Positions 8,923 through 17,006 of a stretch of 31,440 bases of DNA are shown one piece after another; positions within the stretch are counted from its first letter, which is position 1, and every line of letters starts with the position of its first letter. The DNA comes from JADKIH01 sp049363815 (lineage in GTDB: Bacteria; Bacteroidota; Bacteroidia; AKYH767-A; 2013-40CM-41-45), in the NCBI GenBank assembly GCA_049363815.1, contig JBMQEM010000045.1, positions 1 to 31,440 on the forward strand. Direction: 5' to 3'. The notes under the pieces were generated by a model. That model ran no database searches. It was not told the origin of the DNA and saw only the letters and a list, made by a program, of their open reading frames with translations. Position numbers and translations under genes: made by a program.

Positions 8923-8963
8923 AAAAAAGGGAATTGAGTTCTTATATCTCAATTCCCTTTTTT
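8923..8963. terminator. Strong bidirectional terminator between katG and the zinc-ribbon gene
   Basis: A perfect 16-bp stem: AAAAAAGGGAATTGAG (8923-8938) and CTCAATTCCCTTTTTT (8948-8963), with a 9-base loop. A-tracts and T-tracts on both sides make it Rho-independent in either direction. It ends katG transcription on the plus strand and the small zinc-ribbon gene transcription (stop at 9014) on the minus strand. Confidence 0.85.
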
Positions 8964-9013
8964 AAATTATTCAATTTCTTCTTCGATCTATTTTCAATAT
9001 CTGAACACCACTT

Positions 9014-9268
9014 TTAGAAGTCAAATAAATCACCGAGAAAAGAGTCACGCTTCTTTTTTTTGTAGTCGTACTTTTTATCACCATAACTATGATCTACACG
9101 TGGATCGGAAGGAGCAGGTCTTCCTGTGGCAGAAGACGCAGAACGATCGATGATCTTATCCAGTTCTCCTCTGTCAAGCCACACACCTCGGCACTCAGGG
9201 CAATAATCAATTTCAACTCCACTGCGATCTGTCATCACCAGATTTACATTACAATTAGGACATTTCAT
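9014..9268 (-). CDS. Small TFIIB-type zinc-ribbon protein
   Basis: An 84-residue cytoplasmic protein of the zf-TFIIB family (COG3809). The ribbon is complete: MKCPNCNVNLV gives the first CxxC (Cys3, Cys6) and IDYCPECRGVWLDRGELDKII gives the second, followed by the WLDRGEL helix that marks the family. The rest is a low-complexity tail rich in serine, aspartate, tyrosine and lysine (about residues 45-84), ending in DSFLGDLFDF. No partner or reaction is established for these proteins; nucleic-acid or protein binding is the usual guess. It is convergent with katG across the shared terminator. Confidence 0.85.
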   Translation of the reverse strand: MKCPNCNVNLVMTDRSGVEIDYCPECRGVWLDRGELDKIIDRSASSATGRPAPSDPRVDHSYGDKKYDYKKKKRDSFLGDLFDF

Positions 9269-9439
9269 AGTTCTTCAGTTTTAAGTTTGTACAATTGCAA
9301 AGATAAAGGATTAAATACATTCAACTTAAAACCCGGTGCCGTTACCGGTGAAAAATAATTCCATTGGTTAAATTTGAATTCAAAACCCACAAAAACATTT
9401 CTTATTGAAAAGTTAAAATTATTCCGGAACATTGACCAA

Positions 9440-10672
9440 TTAAAAAATCCTTCCAGGAAAAATAACCAATTGAATAAAATTAAACTCTAACTGATCAAAT
9501 GAATGTCGATTTCCATCAGGCATTTCCACATTAAGATCCGGAAAATATCTCAGGTTAGTTCTGAGGTAAAAGGATTGCAACCGGTTTGGTCTGATATCCC
9601 AACCAAAAGTTAACCCGGGTTTAATCCCTTTAAAAGTACTCACTGAACTATTTTGCTGCTGACTTATTTCAGTTACAGATAACTCTTCCATGCCGGCAGA
9701 AGCTCCTGCAAAAAAGGCAAAACCATTGTAATCGAAAAGAAATTTAAATACTTCAAATGTCCATGATTTCCGTTTCGCAACCTGATTAAAACCATAGGCG
9801 CTGATCTCACTTTCCATATTTCTGTAAGCAAGATTTAACTGAAGATCGATTGCATGAAAATAATATCCTAGTCCGAACTCCGGAAACACTGCTACCTTAT
9901 GATCATCCAAATATGGTATTGAATTCAGATTATGACTTGAAGGCTTCAAAAAAAACGCAGAAGACGGTCCCACCGAAAGAGTGAATCCATTTAATTTCTT
10001 TAATGCAGACAAGGTATCTGTAAACCACTTTGTTCTGCCGGACTTCCATTCTTTCTCTGCACTCAAACTTGTTTCGATCACAAACTTATAGCCCAGTGAA
10101 AAAAGAAACGGATTTGTCTTGTACTTTTCAGTCTGTATTTTACTGTAGAAATATGTTCCGCAATTATTGAAGCTATAACTACTTCCCAATTCAAACAAAT
10201 GATTCTTCACTGAAAAATTAACACCCGCTAGTAATGGAAATTTAAACCGGATCATCTCTGCTCCCTCACCTTGCTTAAATTGTATTTCCCGGAAAGACAT
10301 ACCAATAAATGGCCGGATTTTATTATGCTCTATTCGCCATGGAAAATATTTCATTCCCGTCTCTACTCCTGTTCTGAATTCACTATTTCGAAAAGACAAA
10401 ACAGGAATTGCAATAAAAAAATCAGCATGGCCCCAGAAATGCGTGCCCCCAATAACCAATCGTGCTTGAGACAATTCGGATAGTGCAACGTTGTCTGTTT
10501 TTCCGGAGGAATTGATAAATGTTGTTCGTGTTCCATTGGATGACGAATAATTAAAATCAAGCCCCAGGTTTAATTGAGCAAACCGGTGTCTCGTCTTACC
10601 TCCTTCTATATAAGGTTGTGCAAAACCTTGCAGACAGATCAAAGTCAGGCAACAGATAAAAAAATACTTCAT
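9440..10672 (-). CDS. Outer-membrane beta-barrel-like protein of unknown function
   Basis: A 410-residue exported protein. The signal peptide MKYFFICCLTLICLQGFAQ ends with the FAQ cleavage site. The mature part is a succession of amphipathic strands with aromatic ends (for example FFIAIPVLSFRNSEFRTGVE, LAYRNMESEISAYGF, FYLRTNLRYF) and finishes on strand FIQLVIFPGRIF, whose terminal phenylalanine is typical of outer-membrane barrels recognised by BamA. No enzymatic motif is visible. Its start is only 12 bases after the stop of the DUF2306-like gene, so the two are very probably one operon, downstream of the 20-bp repeat array and the LytTR regulator. Named function: none that I can support. 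Confidence 0.75.
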   Translation of the reverse strand: MKYFFICCLTLICLQGFAQPYIEGGKTRHRFAQLNLGLDFNYSSSNGTRTTFINSSGKTDNVALSELSQARLVIGGTHFWGHADFFIAIPVLSFRNSEFRTGVETGMKYFPWRIEHNKIRPFIGMSFREIQFKQGEGAEMIRFKFPLLAGVNFSVKNHLFELGSSYSFNNCGTYFYSKIQTEKYKTNPFLFSLGYKFVIETSLSAEKEWKSGRTKWFTDTLSALKKLNGFTLSVGPSSAFFLKPSSHNLNSIPYLDDHKVAVFPEFGLGYYFHAIDLQLNLAYRNMESEISAYGFNQVAKRKSWTFEVFKFLFDYNGFAFFAGASAGMEELSVTEISQQQNSSVSTFKGIKPGLTFGWDIRPNRLQSFYLRTNLRYFPDLNVEMPDGNRHSFDQLEFNFIQLVIFPGRIF

Positions 10673-10684
10673 CCTTTTCCAAAA

Positions 10685-11356
10685 TTACTTTGCAGGAATT
10701 ACTTTTTTAACTGCCATCTTCCGGCTCCATTTAATTATAAATGGAACAAGTATTAACGAAGGAAGTAACCATATTAAAACTGAAGGCAATTGAATTGGTA
10801 AATATTTTGCGTTGACGACTAAGAATGCTGTCACCGAAGCAATATAGCCTCCTGTCATTCGAGAAATATGAGAAACAAGCCAGAAATTTTTAAAGCGTGA
10901 TTTCCCCTTATAATTTTTCACATCTTCCGTAACAAATCGAAGTCCAAATAATCCAAATACGATGAATACTATACCGAAATAATTTGATCCTGAAAGAATC
11001 CAAATACCGATGCCGAGGAGTAAAATTCCACTCAGCGCCATTGAAACTGTCAATAACCAATCAAGAAATTTCGGCTTCTGGTCTTTACCGATCAGTCTAA
11101 AATAAACATAACGGTTTCCTGTACCAACCATGTAGATTGTGAAGATTCCAACCATGAACAGAAAATAGTTTGGGTGGATAACAGAAAGTCCGAGAGCAGA
11201 AAAGCCTGCCGTGATCATGGCAGCCACAAAGATCTTCCCAATTTTTCTATGTAACTGACCACCCTTTTTCATTATAAGATTTATACTTCCGGCGATCAGT
11301 CCGGTAAGACCGCCTGCAATGTGAAGGACCAGCAGGATCGTAAATAACTTTTCCAT
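10685..11356 (-). CDS. DUF2306-like integral membrane protein
   Basis: A 223-residue inner-membrane protein with about seven hydrophobic segments, starting with LFTILLVLHIAGGLTGLIAG. The pattern HxxxGxxxGxxxxGxxxxxxKKGGQLHRKIGKIF near the N-terminus, with His13 and His36, and LVSHISRMTGGYIASVTAFLV near residues 164-184 match the DUF2306 type (COG5395). The conserved histidines suggest heme or metal binding, but no activity is established. It is first in an apparent two-gene operon with the barrel protein gene, 12 bases apart. The region upstream, between this start and the LytTR stop, contains the phased repeats, so control by the LytTR protein is a reasonable inference. Confidence 0.75.
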   Translation of the reverse strand: MEKLFTILLVLHIAGGLTGLIAGSINLIMKKGGQLHRKIGKIFVAAMITAGFSALGLSVIHPNYFLFMVGIFTIYMVGTGNRYVYFRLIGKDQKPKFLDWLLTVSMALSGILLLGIGIWILSGSNYFGIVFIVFGLFGLRFVTEDVKNYKGKSRFKNFWLVSHISRMTGGYIASVTAFLVVNAKYLPIQLPSVLIWLLPSLILVPFIIKWSRKMAVKKVIPAK

Positions 11357-11437
11357 TTTTTTTGAAGTTTAATGAATGAAATGTGTTTTCAATTCCACAA
11401 CAAAGAAATTGCAATAATTTTCAGAAGTCAAATGAGA

Positions 11438-11517
11438 GTGACCGGCAGCACAATTTTGTGACCATTAACAACCGCCTGTGACCAATAACAAACATAAAAG
11501 TCCAATAACAAAGGAAT
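11438..11517. repeat. Four direct repeats at exact 20-bp period, candidate LytTR operator
   Basis: Four units start at 11438, 11458, 11478 and 11498. Units 1-3 begin GTGACC and unit 4 begins AAGTCC. Units 2-4 share CCAnTAACAA (GTGACCATTAACAA, GTGACCAATAACAA, AAGTCCAATAACAA); unit 1 (GTGACCGGCAGCACAA) is more diverged. The period is about two helical turns, so all units face the same side of the DNA. On the minus strand they lie 82-161 bases upstream of the DUF2306-like gene and directly after the LytTR gene stop. LytTR proteins generally bind direct repeats about two turns apart. Confidence 0.65.
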
Positions 11518-12369
11518 TCAGATCAAAAGACCACTTTTAATCTCCGGAACATAAGCCCGGGAAACAGGAATTTCTTCCATCGTCTTTTCATCAAACTTCA
11601 AATTCAATCCTTGCGCATTGCCGGAAAAAGATTTTACGTGATCCAGGTTCACGAGATAACTTCGATGACAACGTTTGAACTGTGGAAAACCTGCAAGATT
11701 TTGTTCCACCGCTTTAAGGGTAGTCCGGAGGATCACCTTTTTACTTTCCATACAAACTTCTACATAATTCTCCACTGCTTTGACATAAATCAGATCTTCA
11801 ATATATATATTCAGGTTCTCGGATTTATTCTGTGAAGGGATCAGAATACTTTGTTTTTCGATTGCCGGTTGATGTGAATGAATACTCTGGTTGAGAGCCT
11901 GTGCTTCCCTGAGTGCACTTTTTAACCTGTTGTGATAGATCATAAATGTACTGACCGTTACAGGAAAGATTCCGATAAGCAATGTAATAGCCTGGAAAAT
12001 AAAAAAAGCTTTGAATGAAAATCCCCAGAATCCCAGAAAGACTGAATAGATCCAGTTATTCATTCCGATCAGAAAGAACATCCATAAAGCAAAAAGAATA
12101 TTTTTCCCAACTGTCCACGACTTTAAGTTATACCACTTCGGAAATAAGAAAGCGAAAACGAAATTGTTAAATAACATAGAAAACGTAGTTATTGCACCAT
12201 ACCCAAAAATTTGAAGCAGCTTGAAATCACTTTGATAACTCAATAAGCCAAAAGGCTGAAAGATGGCCAGAAACAAAAAAACGAAAAGGCCGAAGAAAAG
12301 TGCCTGGACTAACTTCTTTCGTTGTGATGTTGCAAAAGGGTATGGCTGATTGAGGATTTGGTTAGTCAC
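11518..12369 (-). CDS. Membrane-anchored LytTR-family DNA-binding regulator
   Basis: A 283-residue protein with four predicted membrane helices (about 20-40, 52-76, 90-112 and 120-145), a short coiled linker (residues 148-180), and a C-terminal LytTR DNA-binding domain (about 185-280). The LytTR signature is clear: IEDLIYVKAVENYVEV, VILRTTLKAVEQNL, FKRCHRSYLVNLDHV and EIPVSRAYV. No response-regulator receiver domain is present, so it is a one-component membrane regulator, a form common in Bacteroidota. The signal it senses is unknown. The gene is followed immediately by four 20-bp-phased repeats and then the DUF2306-barrel operon. A preceding 7-TM gene lies 126 bases upstream on the same strand and could belong to the same functional set. 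Confidence 0.88.
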   Translation of the reverse strand: MTNQILNQPYPFATSQRKKLVQALFFGLFVFLFLAIFQPFGLLSYQSDFKLLQIFGYGAITTFSMLFNNFVFAFLFPKWYNLKSWTVGKNILFALWMFFLIGMNNWIYSVFLGFWGFSFKAFFIFQAITLLIGIFPVTVSTFMIYHNRLKSALREAQALNQSIHSHQPAIEKQSILIPSQNKSENLNIYIEDLIYVKAVENYVEVCMESKKVILRTTLKAVEQNLAGFPQFKRCHRSYLVNLDHVKSFSGNAQGLNLKFDEKTMEEIPVSRAYVPEIKSGLLI

Positions 12370-12495
12370 TTGGATGAAATTGCTTTTTTTAAGATCAGGC
12401 GAATATACGGGATGTAATCAATATGTTAAAAATTCAGAAAAACTCATGCTGAAGAAATGAAATGAAACATGAAACAAACCGGGTACTGATATGAG

Positions 12496-13191
12496 CTACG
12501 CTTGAATTTCAGTCATACCTGATTTTCCTGCCAAAATCCTGATTGAAGCAAGATGAGAAAGCAGAACAATCGGAACGATACAACAAGGCAACCATACAAA
12601 AGGAAAATGGAGAAGTGCAATGTTAGGCTGATCGAATGCAAATTTTTGAAAAGGAAAGGGCAAAGAGAAAATTGCATTTACAATAATATTGAACAGAAGT
12701 AACAGACAAATAAGATTCCATCCTATTATCACCTTTTTACTCAATTGTTTTCTTACAAATCCGAAATAATAAATGACTGGCGATGACAATCCGGATAAAA
12801 TATCAAAATTCCTTCCTTCGAAAGTCATCAGTTGAGGAATTGTTTTACCGATGAATAACCAAAACAAAACAATTTCAACCGGAATTCTGATGACATGAAG
12901 AATTGTCAATGTTTTAACATTTAAATTATCAATAAACCTCTTACCCCGGACAGTTACGAATAGCCCGGCGATAAAAAGAAACGGTGGTAAAACTAAAAGT
13001 AAAAATCTTGGTGGTAAACTATCGGTCACAGTATAAAAACCGGTAACGCTTATCGCGGATTGAATTACCAGCCATATTGCAAGAACTATTAAAACAGTTT
13101 TCGAATTTCCTGTTGCTTTAAAAAAGAACCAGATCGTTATCAAGGTGGTCAATGCAATTGCTATTCCAATATGTGGTGGTAAATTTTGCAT
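12496..13191 (-). CDS. Seven-helix integral membrane protein of unknown function
   Basis: A 231-residue, very hydrophobic protein with about seven membrane segments: IGIAIALTTLITIWFFF, VLIVLAIWLVIQSAISV, FLLLVLPPFLFIAGLFV, VIRIPVEIVLFWLFIG, a segment near SPVIYYFGFV, VIIGWNLICLLLLFNIIV and LPCCIVPIVLLSHLASI. No signal peptide or catalytic motif is visible. I do not recognise the family with confidence. The gene lies upstream of the LytTR regulator gene on the same strand with a 126-base gap, enough for a separate promoter. A role together with that regulator is possible but only inferred from position. Confidence 0.7.
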   Translation of the reverse strand: MQNLPPHIGIAIALTTLITIWFFFKATGNSKTVLIVLAIWLVIQSAISVTGFYTVTDSLPPRFLLLVLPPFLFIAGLFVTVRGKRFIDNLNVKTLTILHVIRIPVEIVLFWLFIGKTIPQLMTFEGRNFDILSGLSSPVIYYFGFVRKQLSKKVIIGWNLICLLLLFNIIVNAIFSLPFPFQKFAFDQPNIALLHFPFVWLPCCIVPIVLLSHLASIRILAGKSGMTEIQA

Positions 13192-13325
13192 AAAAGGATT
13201 TTACATCAGCAATTATAAGAATAAATTTAACAGGAAATCACAATTCAAAAACACTTGAGAAGTTCAATTACGATCTGATCAATTCAATTTACAAGAAGAC
13301 TTCTCTGATCTACATCAACTTTTCC

Positions 13326-14183
13326 TTACAGATCCGAAATGTAGCTTTTCCATTCCGCTAACAGTTGCGTTTCAGTGATATCAAGAAATGACAAAATATC
13401 CTGCTTTTTACTGAATGGCAATAATTCAGTTATTTTCTTCCTGCCGAACTTATGATCAAGAAATTTTACAACAGAACCTGACAATCCATACTTAAGTTTC
13501 CCAGTCCAGAAATTATCTAGTGCATCGGGAATATTGTTTTCAGAAATTGCTTTTTTTATTTCAGCAATTCTTGATGAATCACATTGCCCGGAAGCATAGG
13601 TGGCAAGTCCTTCAACAAACCAGTCTATTCCTTCAACATTACTGAAATCCGGCCTTGCATTTTTCTGTCCATGAAAGACATGAATAAGTTCATGGGTGAT
13701 CAATTGTTGCGTCCTTACTTTGTCAGAATATTTGTGTTCACAGGAAAGGCTATCCCACAATTTGGGTGAGATCATATCCAGCTTCGTCGCTATACCACTT
13801 GCTACCATCCAACATTCCGATTTAAAATTCGGCATTGACCAGTCGATCTGCCATGAACTATCAAGTGAACTTCTTGTTGGGTGAATATAAATTTTAAAAT
13901 CTTTCGCGAATGAAGTTGAAAAGAATGATTCTGTAGATTTTACACCTTCTGTAATCAGATCTTTATAGACAGGCAAATTACTGCTATCAGAAGCGGTGAA
14001 TTCCAAAATAAAACTATTCGCTTTTTCCGATTTCCACAAAAGATTATTGGTGTCATTATCCGGGGTTTTAATAAATGTTAAGTGCCGGAAATATCCATAA
14101 CCTAAGGCTGAAGCATCGGCTTTTCTAACCTGACAAAATAAAATTAAGGACAAAAAGAATATGATCAGGTTACGTAATTTCAT
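13326..14183 (-). CDS. Secreted HExxH (gluzincin-like) peptidase-family protein
   Basis: A 285-residue exported protein. Residues 1-25 form a signal peptide (MKLRNLIIFFLSLILFCQVR then KADAS). The zinc site of MA-clan peptidases is visible: His164-Glu165-x-x-His168 in LITHELIHVFHG, and a downstream glutamate, Glu191, in WFVEGLATYASG, 23 residues on. This is the gluzincin spacing and context seen in the peptidase_MA-like families. The order (extended beta domain, HExxH helix, FVEGLA helix, small helical end) matches such proteins. All three ligands and the catalytic Glu are present, so it may be active on peptides in the periplasm or outside the cell, but no substrate can be read. It stands alone: 134 bases to the 7-TM gene and 224 bases to the DUF4350-like gene, a gap in which I found no clear feature. 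Confidence 0.75.
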   Translation of the reverse strand: MKLRNLIIFFLSLILFCQVRKADASALGYGYFRHLTFIKTPDNDTNNLLWKSEKANSFILEFTASDSSNLPVYKDLITEGVKSTESFFSTSFAKDFKIYIHPTRSSLDSSWQIDWSMPNFKSECWMVASGIATKLDMISPKLWDSLSCEHKYSDKVRTQQLITHELIHVFHGQKNARPDFSNVEGIDWFVEGLATYASGQCDSSRIAEIKKAISENNIPDALDNFWTGKLKYGLSGSVVKFLDHKFGRKKITELLPFSKKQDILSFLDITETQLLAEWKSYISDL

Positions 14184-14407
14184 GGGATCTCAGATTGCGG
14201 GAAAATAAAATCTCCCGGTTATTCTGAACAAATATAAATGAAACACAAAAAATAAATCATGTTAAATCGAAAACTAGCCTATGATCTTTGACATGTTTGG
14301 TTCTACCATCTGAACCCATGTAGGTCTAAACTCTGACATTCAACAAATACAAATGATAAACAAAGAAAATCCCGGTTGTGATGTAGGTACTGTGCTGAAA
14401 AAGAAAA

Positions 14408-15325
14408 TTATTTTTTCAGTTTGCCATCTAGCCAGTGAATAATATTCAATGCCAATTGAAAATTTCTCGAAGCAATGTCGCTGTTCATCCCTACTTTATT
14501 TTTTTGAGGTCCTGCTATCTGTGCAGTAAACATTGCAGCTTCTCCGAAGACCACAACTTTTCCATTTCCATATTCTGTGAATGCCCCTTGCGACCAGCCC
14601 TCAAGATTATATTTTACGGTCTTCTCATTAAAAACCCAGGCAGTGTCAGGCAAAAAATTTGTATGACTACTATTGAACTTCAATATTGGCCGGGCATTGT
14701 TACCGGAAATTTTAAATGCCTGTCCGGTAAAAGTAGCGATCTGCTCCACACTTTCTGTACTGTCACGGCCTTTAGTGATCTCACTTTCCATGAGCGTATT
14801 ATCCTTTACAGTAAAAAGTGAAGGCCCTTTATTACTCGTATCCACTGCAAATCCATTTGTAAAATCAAAACCGAAAACAGCAGCGAGGTCATGTGCAGCA
14901 CCTGCCATTGGCATGTGATCTGCGATCAGAAATAAACTTCCTCCATCAAACACCCACTGACGCAGTTCTTCAATTTCATTTACCTCAAAAGCAGAAGGTG
15001 TAGGCAGAAACCAATCATTTACGTTGATCTTATTCAGAGCATTTGAGATCACAAGAATTTTCCCTTCACTCAATTTTTTCTTGCTGAACTGCCCTTTGAA
15101 TTCTTCCACTTTATAGCCATCACGTTCAAGTAATTTAGCGAATGCAAAAAAACGCCCGTTCTTTGTATGAAAATTATGATGTCCTTCATCGATGAAAACA
15201 ACAGGGCCCTTTCCCGGAAGATATTCCGGATTTTTAAGAAAAGGAGAATATCCTTTATCCGGAAGTTGCTGAGTAAAAGCAACTAATGGAAATACCATAA
15301 ATAGCAGAAAGATCATTCTTTTCAT
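14408..15325 (-). CDS. Exported DUF4350-like (glutamine amidotransferase-fold) protein
   Basis: A 305-residue exported protein with signal peptide MKRMIFLLFMVFPLVAFTQ. The mature part looks like the DUF4350/GATase1-like fold: a first strand VVFIDEGHHNFHTKNGRF, then FAKLLERDGYKVEEF, ILVISNALN, a helix EVNEIEELRQWVFDGGSLF followed by LIADHMPMAGAAHDLAAVFG, and late strands ending GNGKVVVFGEAAMF. The usual catalytic cysteine of amidotransferases is not evident, so it is more likely a binding or sensing domain than an enzyme. It starts 12 bases after the KOW mini-gene stop, as last gene of the operon SRPBCC-GNAT-KOW-DUF4350. Its extracytoplasmic location contrasts with the cytoplasmic upstream partners. 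An A/T-rich stem overlaps its stop codon (14395-14419). Confidence 0.75.
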   Translation of the reverse strand: MKRMIFLLFMVFPLVAFTQQLPDKGYSPFLKNPEYLPGKGPVVFIDEGHHNFHTKNGRFFAFAKLLERDGYKVEEFKGQFSKKKLSEGKILVISNALNKINVNDWFLPTPSAFEVNEIEELRQWVFDGGSLFLIADHMPMAGAAHDLAAVFGFDFTNGFAVDTSNKGPSLFTVKDNTLMESEITKGRDSTESVEQIATFTGQAFKISGNNARPILKFNSSHTNFLPDTAWVFNEKTVKYNLEGWSQGAFTEYGNGKVVVFGEAAMFTAQIAGPQKNKVGMNSDIASRNFQLALNIIHWLDGKLKK

Positions 15326-15337
15326 AACAATGATTTC

Positions 15338-15526
15338 TTACTTAACACTTACATTCTTTGCTAATGTCTTAAACCGGACTCCACTACTTTGTACAACAGT
15401 TATGGTAAGATGTCCGGTCTTACTCACGTTTAAGTCTCTTACGATTCCTGATTTCCCTTTATGTGTTCCGGCAATGACGGTGCACTTATCTCCATCTTTT
15501 AGTTTGACAGTTTCTGTTTCAGACAT
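15338..15526 (-). CDS. Small KOW-motif protein
   Basis: A 62-residue basic protein from the ATG at 15526. An upstream in-frame ATG at 15580 would add 18 residues, but those lie inside the GNAT gene and read poorly as protein. The core is a KOW motif, KDGDKCTVIAGTHKGKSGIV, as in ribosomal protein L24 and NusG, followed by three or four strands (HLTITVVQSSGVRFKTLAKN). In known proteins KOW folds contact rRNA or the transcription machinery. A free-standing 62-residue copy with no other domain is less usual and has no established role. The start overlaps the GNAT stop in the sequence ATGTCTGA (8 bases), which points to translational coupling, and the next gene begins 12 bases after its stop. Confidence 0.75.
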   Translation of the reverse strand: MSETETVKLKDGDKCTVIAGTHKGKSGIVRDLNVSKTGHLTITVVQSSGVRFKTLAKNVSVK

Positions 15527-16007
15527 GATCGATAAGTTTATAAATAAATTCCTCGATTTCAACTTTTCGGGCATTCGCATAACCTTTATCTTTTCCTATT
15601 TTCACAAAACCACATTTCTCCAAAACTCTTTGCGAACCGAAATTATCAAATGCAACGCGACCATAAATAGGTCTTGATTTTTCCAATTTTAAAAAACTAC
15701 TTAATGCCAAAGTCGCTATCCCTTTCCCCCAGAATTTTCTGTCTATCCAATAAGTTATTTCAGCTTCATTTTCCATAACATATTTTGAGACACTTCCCAC
15801 GATCACATCATCAACTTCAATTGTCATCATATTTATATCAGGGTTTGTAAGGAGTTTTGAATACTTTTCAAGGTAAGCGATCCTGTCACTCGGATCTTTG
15901 GGAGTGAAGGCTGCTAAATAAATTGCTTCTTCGTTAAGTTGAAACTGAAAAAAAGAAACCAGATCCTCTTGTTCTGATTTCCTCAATGAAAGATTCCCTT
16001 GAAACAT
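15519..16007 (-). CDS. GNAT-family N-acetyltransferase, RimJ/RimL-like
   Basis: A 162-residue cytoplasmic protein with the GNAT fold. It has the N-terminal LSLRKSEQEDLVSFFQF strand-helix, the IEVDDVIVGSVSKYVMENEAEI beta-hairpin in two adjoining stretches, the acetyl-CoA loop YWIDRKFWGKGIATLAL (motif A, W-G-K-G-I-A), and the motif B end VAFDNFGSQRVLEKCGFVKIG. It transfers acetyl from acetyl-CoA to an amine; the acceptor, a protein N-terminus or small molecule, cannot be told. Its last codons overlap the KOW mini-gene by 8 bases and it lies 39 bases after the SRPBCC gene, so it sits inside a four-gene operon. A link between the acetyltransferase and the KOW protein is possible but only positional. 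Confidence 0.85.
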   Translation of the reverse strand: MFQGNLSLRKSEQEDLVSFFQFQLNEEAIYLAAFTPKDPSDRIAYLEKYSKLLTNPDINMMTIEVDDVIVGSVSKYVMENEAEITYWIDRKFWGKGIATLALSSFLKLEKSRPIYGRVAFDNFGSQRVLEKCGFVKIGKDKGYANARKVEIEEFIYKLIDHV

Positions 16008-16046
16008 AATTAAATTTTAATTACACGAAACAGCAATTTACTTATT

Positions 16047-16508
16047 CTACATTTTCTCACAAATTTCCTTTAATTTATCAAGGGCTTTAGGATAGGTTTG
16101 ATTCATATAATCTACGAAATCTTCCGAAGTGTCTACCTCCACACTTACCTCTGTACTTCCGTTACCTTCTTTAAAAGTATAATTTTCCAATCCGCCTGCC
16201 CATTTCTCCACTTCCGGACCTTCGGTAATTTCCTGATCACCTTTCACAAGACCATAGTGTTTGATGGAAACAAATTCTTCGGGAATATTCTCAGCGATCA
16301 TAGAAACCATGCCGCCTTTTTCACCATTCGAATCAACTCCGACGAAATGAATTTTACTTCCTTTATTCCAGCTTCCTTCAAATGTGGATGTAGGATTAAA
16401 TAATGATGTCCACTGTTCATAGGTCAGCTTATTTTTAATGCCTAACATGGCAGGATAGACTACTCTCACAGGAGCATTGATACTGATATTGAATTTTAAT
16501 TTTTTCAT
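16047..16508 (-). CDS. SRPBCC/AHSA1-fold protein
   Basis: About 153 residues from the second in-frame ATG, which gives MKKLKFNISINAPVRVVYPA, the normal family start. A start four codons upstream at 16520 is also open. This is the START/Bet v1-like helix-grip fold: first strand, LTYEQWTSLFNPTSTFEGSW, KGSKIHFVGVD, GGMVSMIAENIPEEFVSIKH, then a strand-rich end and a long C-terminal helix (FVDYMNQTYPKALDKLKEI). Such proteins bind hydrophobic ligands or act as small activators, so no specific activity can be assigned. It is first in the operon with GNAT, KOW and DUF4350-like genes. A 14-base inverted repeat TTAACT-GA-AGTTAA (16564-16577) lies just upstream and may be an operator. Confidence 0.8.
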   Translation of the reverse strand: MKKLKFNISINAPVRVVYPAMLGIKNKLTYEQWTSLFNPTSTFEGSWNKGSKIHFVGVDSNGEKGGMVSMIAENIPEEFVSIKHYGLVKGDQEITEGPEVEKWAGGLENYTFKEGNGSTEVSVEVDTSEDFVDYMNQTYPKALDKLKEICEKM

Positions 16509-16520
16509 ATTGATATGCAT

Positions 16521-17006
16521 TTAAATTTTTTGTTATGATACAAAGATCGACATTACACTCAAATTAACTGAAGTTAAATGCGACAATTTTCATGGTTGAT
16601 TACGACAAATATTTATTGTCACAAAACAAATGTAACAATCACAATAGAATTATTATTCAAACTCTGATGCAAACGAATTTCCCGAAATACGAATATCAAA
16701 CTTTATTTGTCTGCTAACAAATTTTAGCATTGGTACCGGTCAATTTTAACTATTAAAAAGTAAAGTCAGATTCGTTATTATTTTTGAATTGAAATCACTC
16801 CGGTTTGCCCCACCTGTTCTCCCTTTGGTCATTAAGAATTCTGATAGAAATTTAGTCCTCCGCACTTGCGAAAAACGGTGTTTTTATGATAAAAATAAAA
16901 AAACGAGAGGATTCCAGAGGCTTTTCGAAGCACTGACCAAAAATATTTGCAAAGCACCTATCCCTTTTGTAAATTCCCTTATAATTACCCTAACCCAAAA
17001 ATAATC
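16521..17006. other. Intergenic promoter region between divergent genes
   Basis: A 486-base AT-rich region between the SRPBCC operon (minus) and the SprB-repeat protein (plus). It contains TTAACT-GA-AGTTAA (16564-16577), ATTTGT-ctgcta-ACAAAT (16705-16722), and two close copies of a GCGACAA/ACGACAA word in 16581-16610. An ORF beginning at 16947 runs into the next gene, but its first 20 codons read as non-coding. No RNA gene was recognised. Confidence 0.5.

Noticed and set aside
14395..14419. Stem CTGAAAAA/TTTTTCAG over the DUF4350-like gene stop as a terminator
   Set aside because: Almost all A/T pairs and overlapping the coding end; too weak to call.
15527..15580. Upstream ATG for the KOW protein
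   Set aside because: It lies inside the GNAT coding region, and the added residues do not belong to the KOW fold; the downstream ATG gives tight coupling.
16947..17006. Upstream in-frame ATG extending the SprB-repeat protein by 20 residues
   Set aside because: The lead has several Pro and Cys and would bury the signal peptide. The ATG at 17007 gives a normal T9SS signal peptide.
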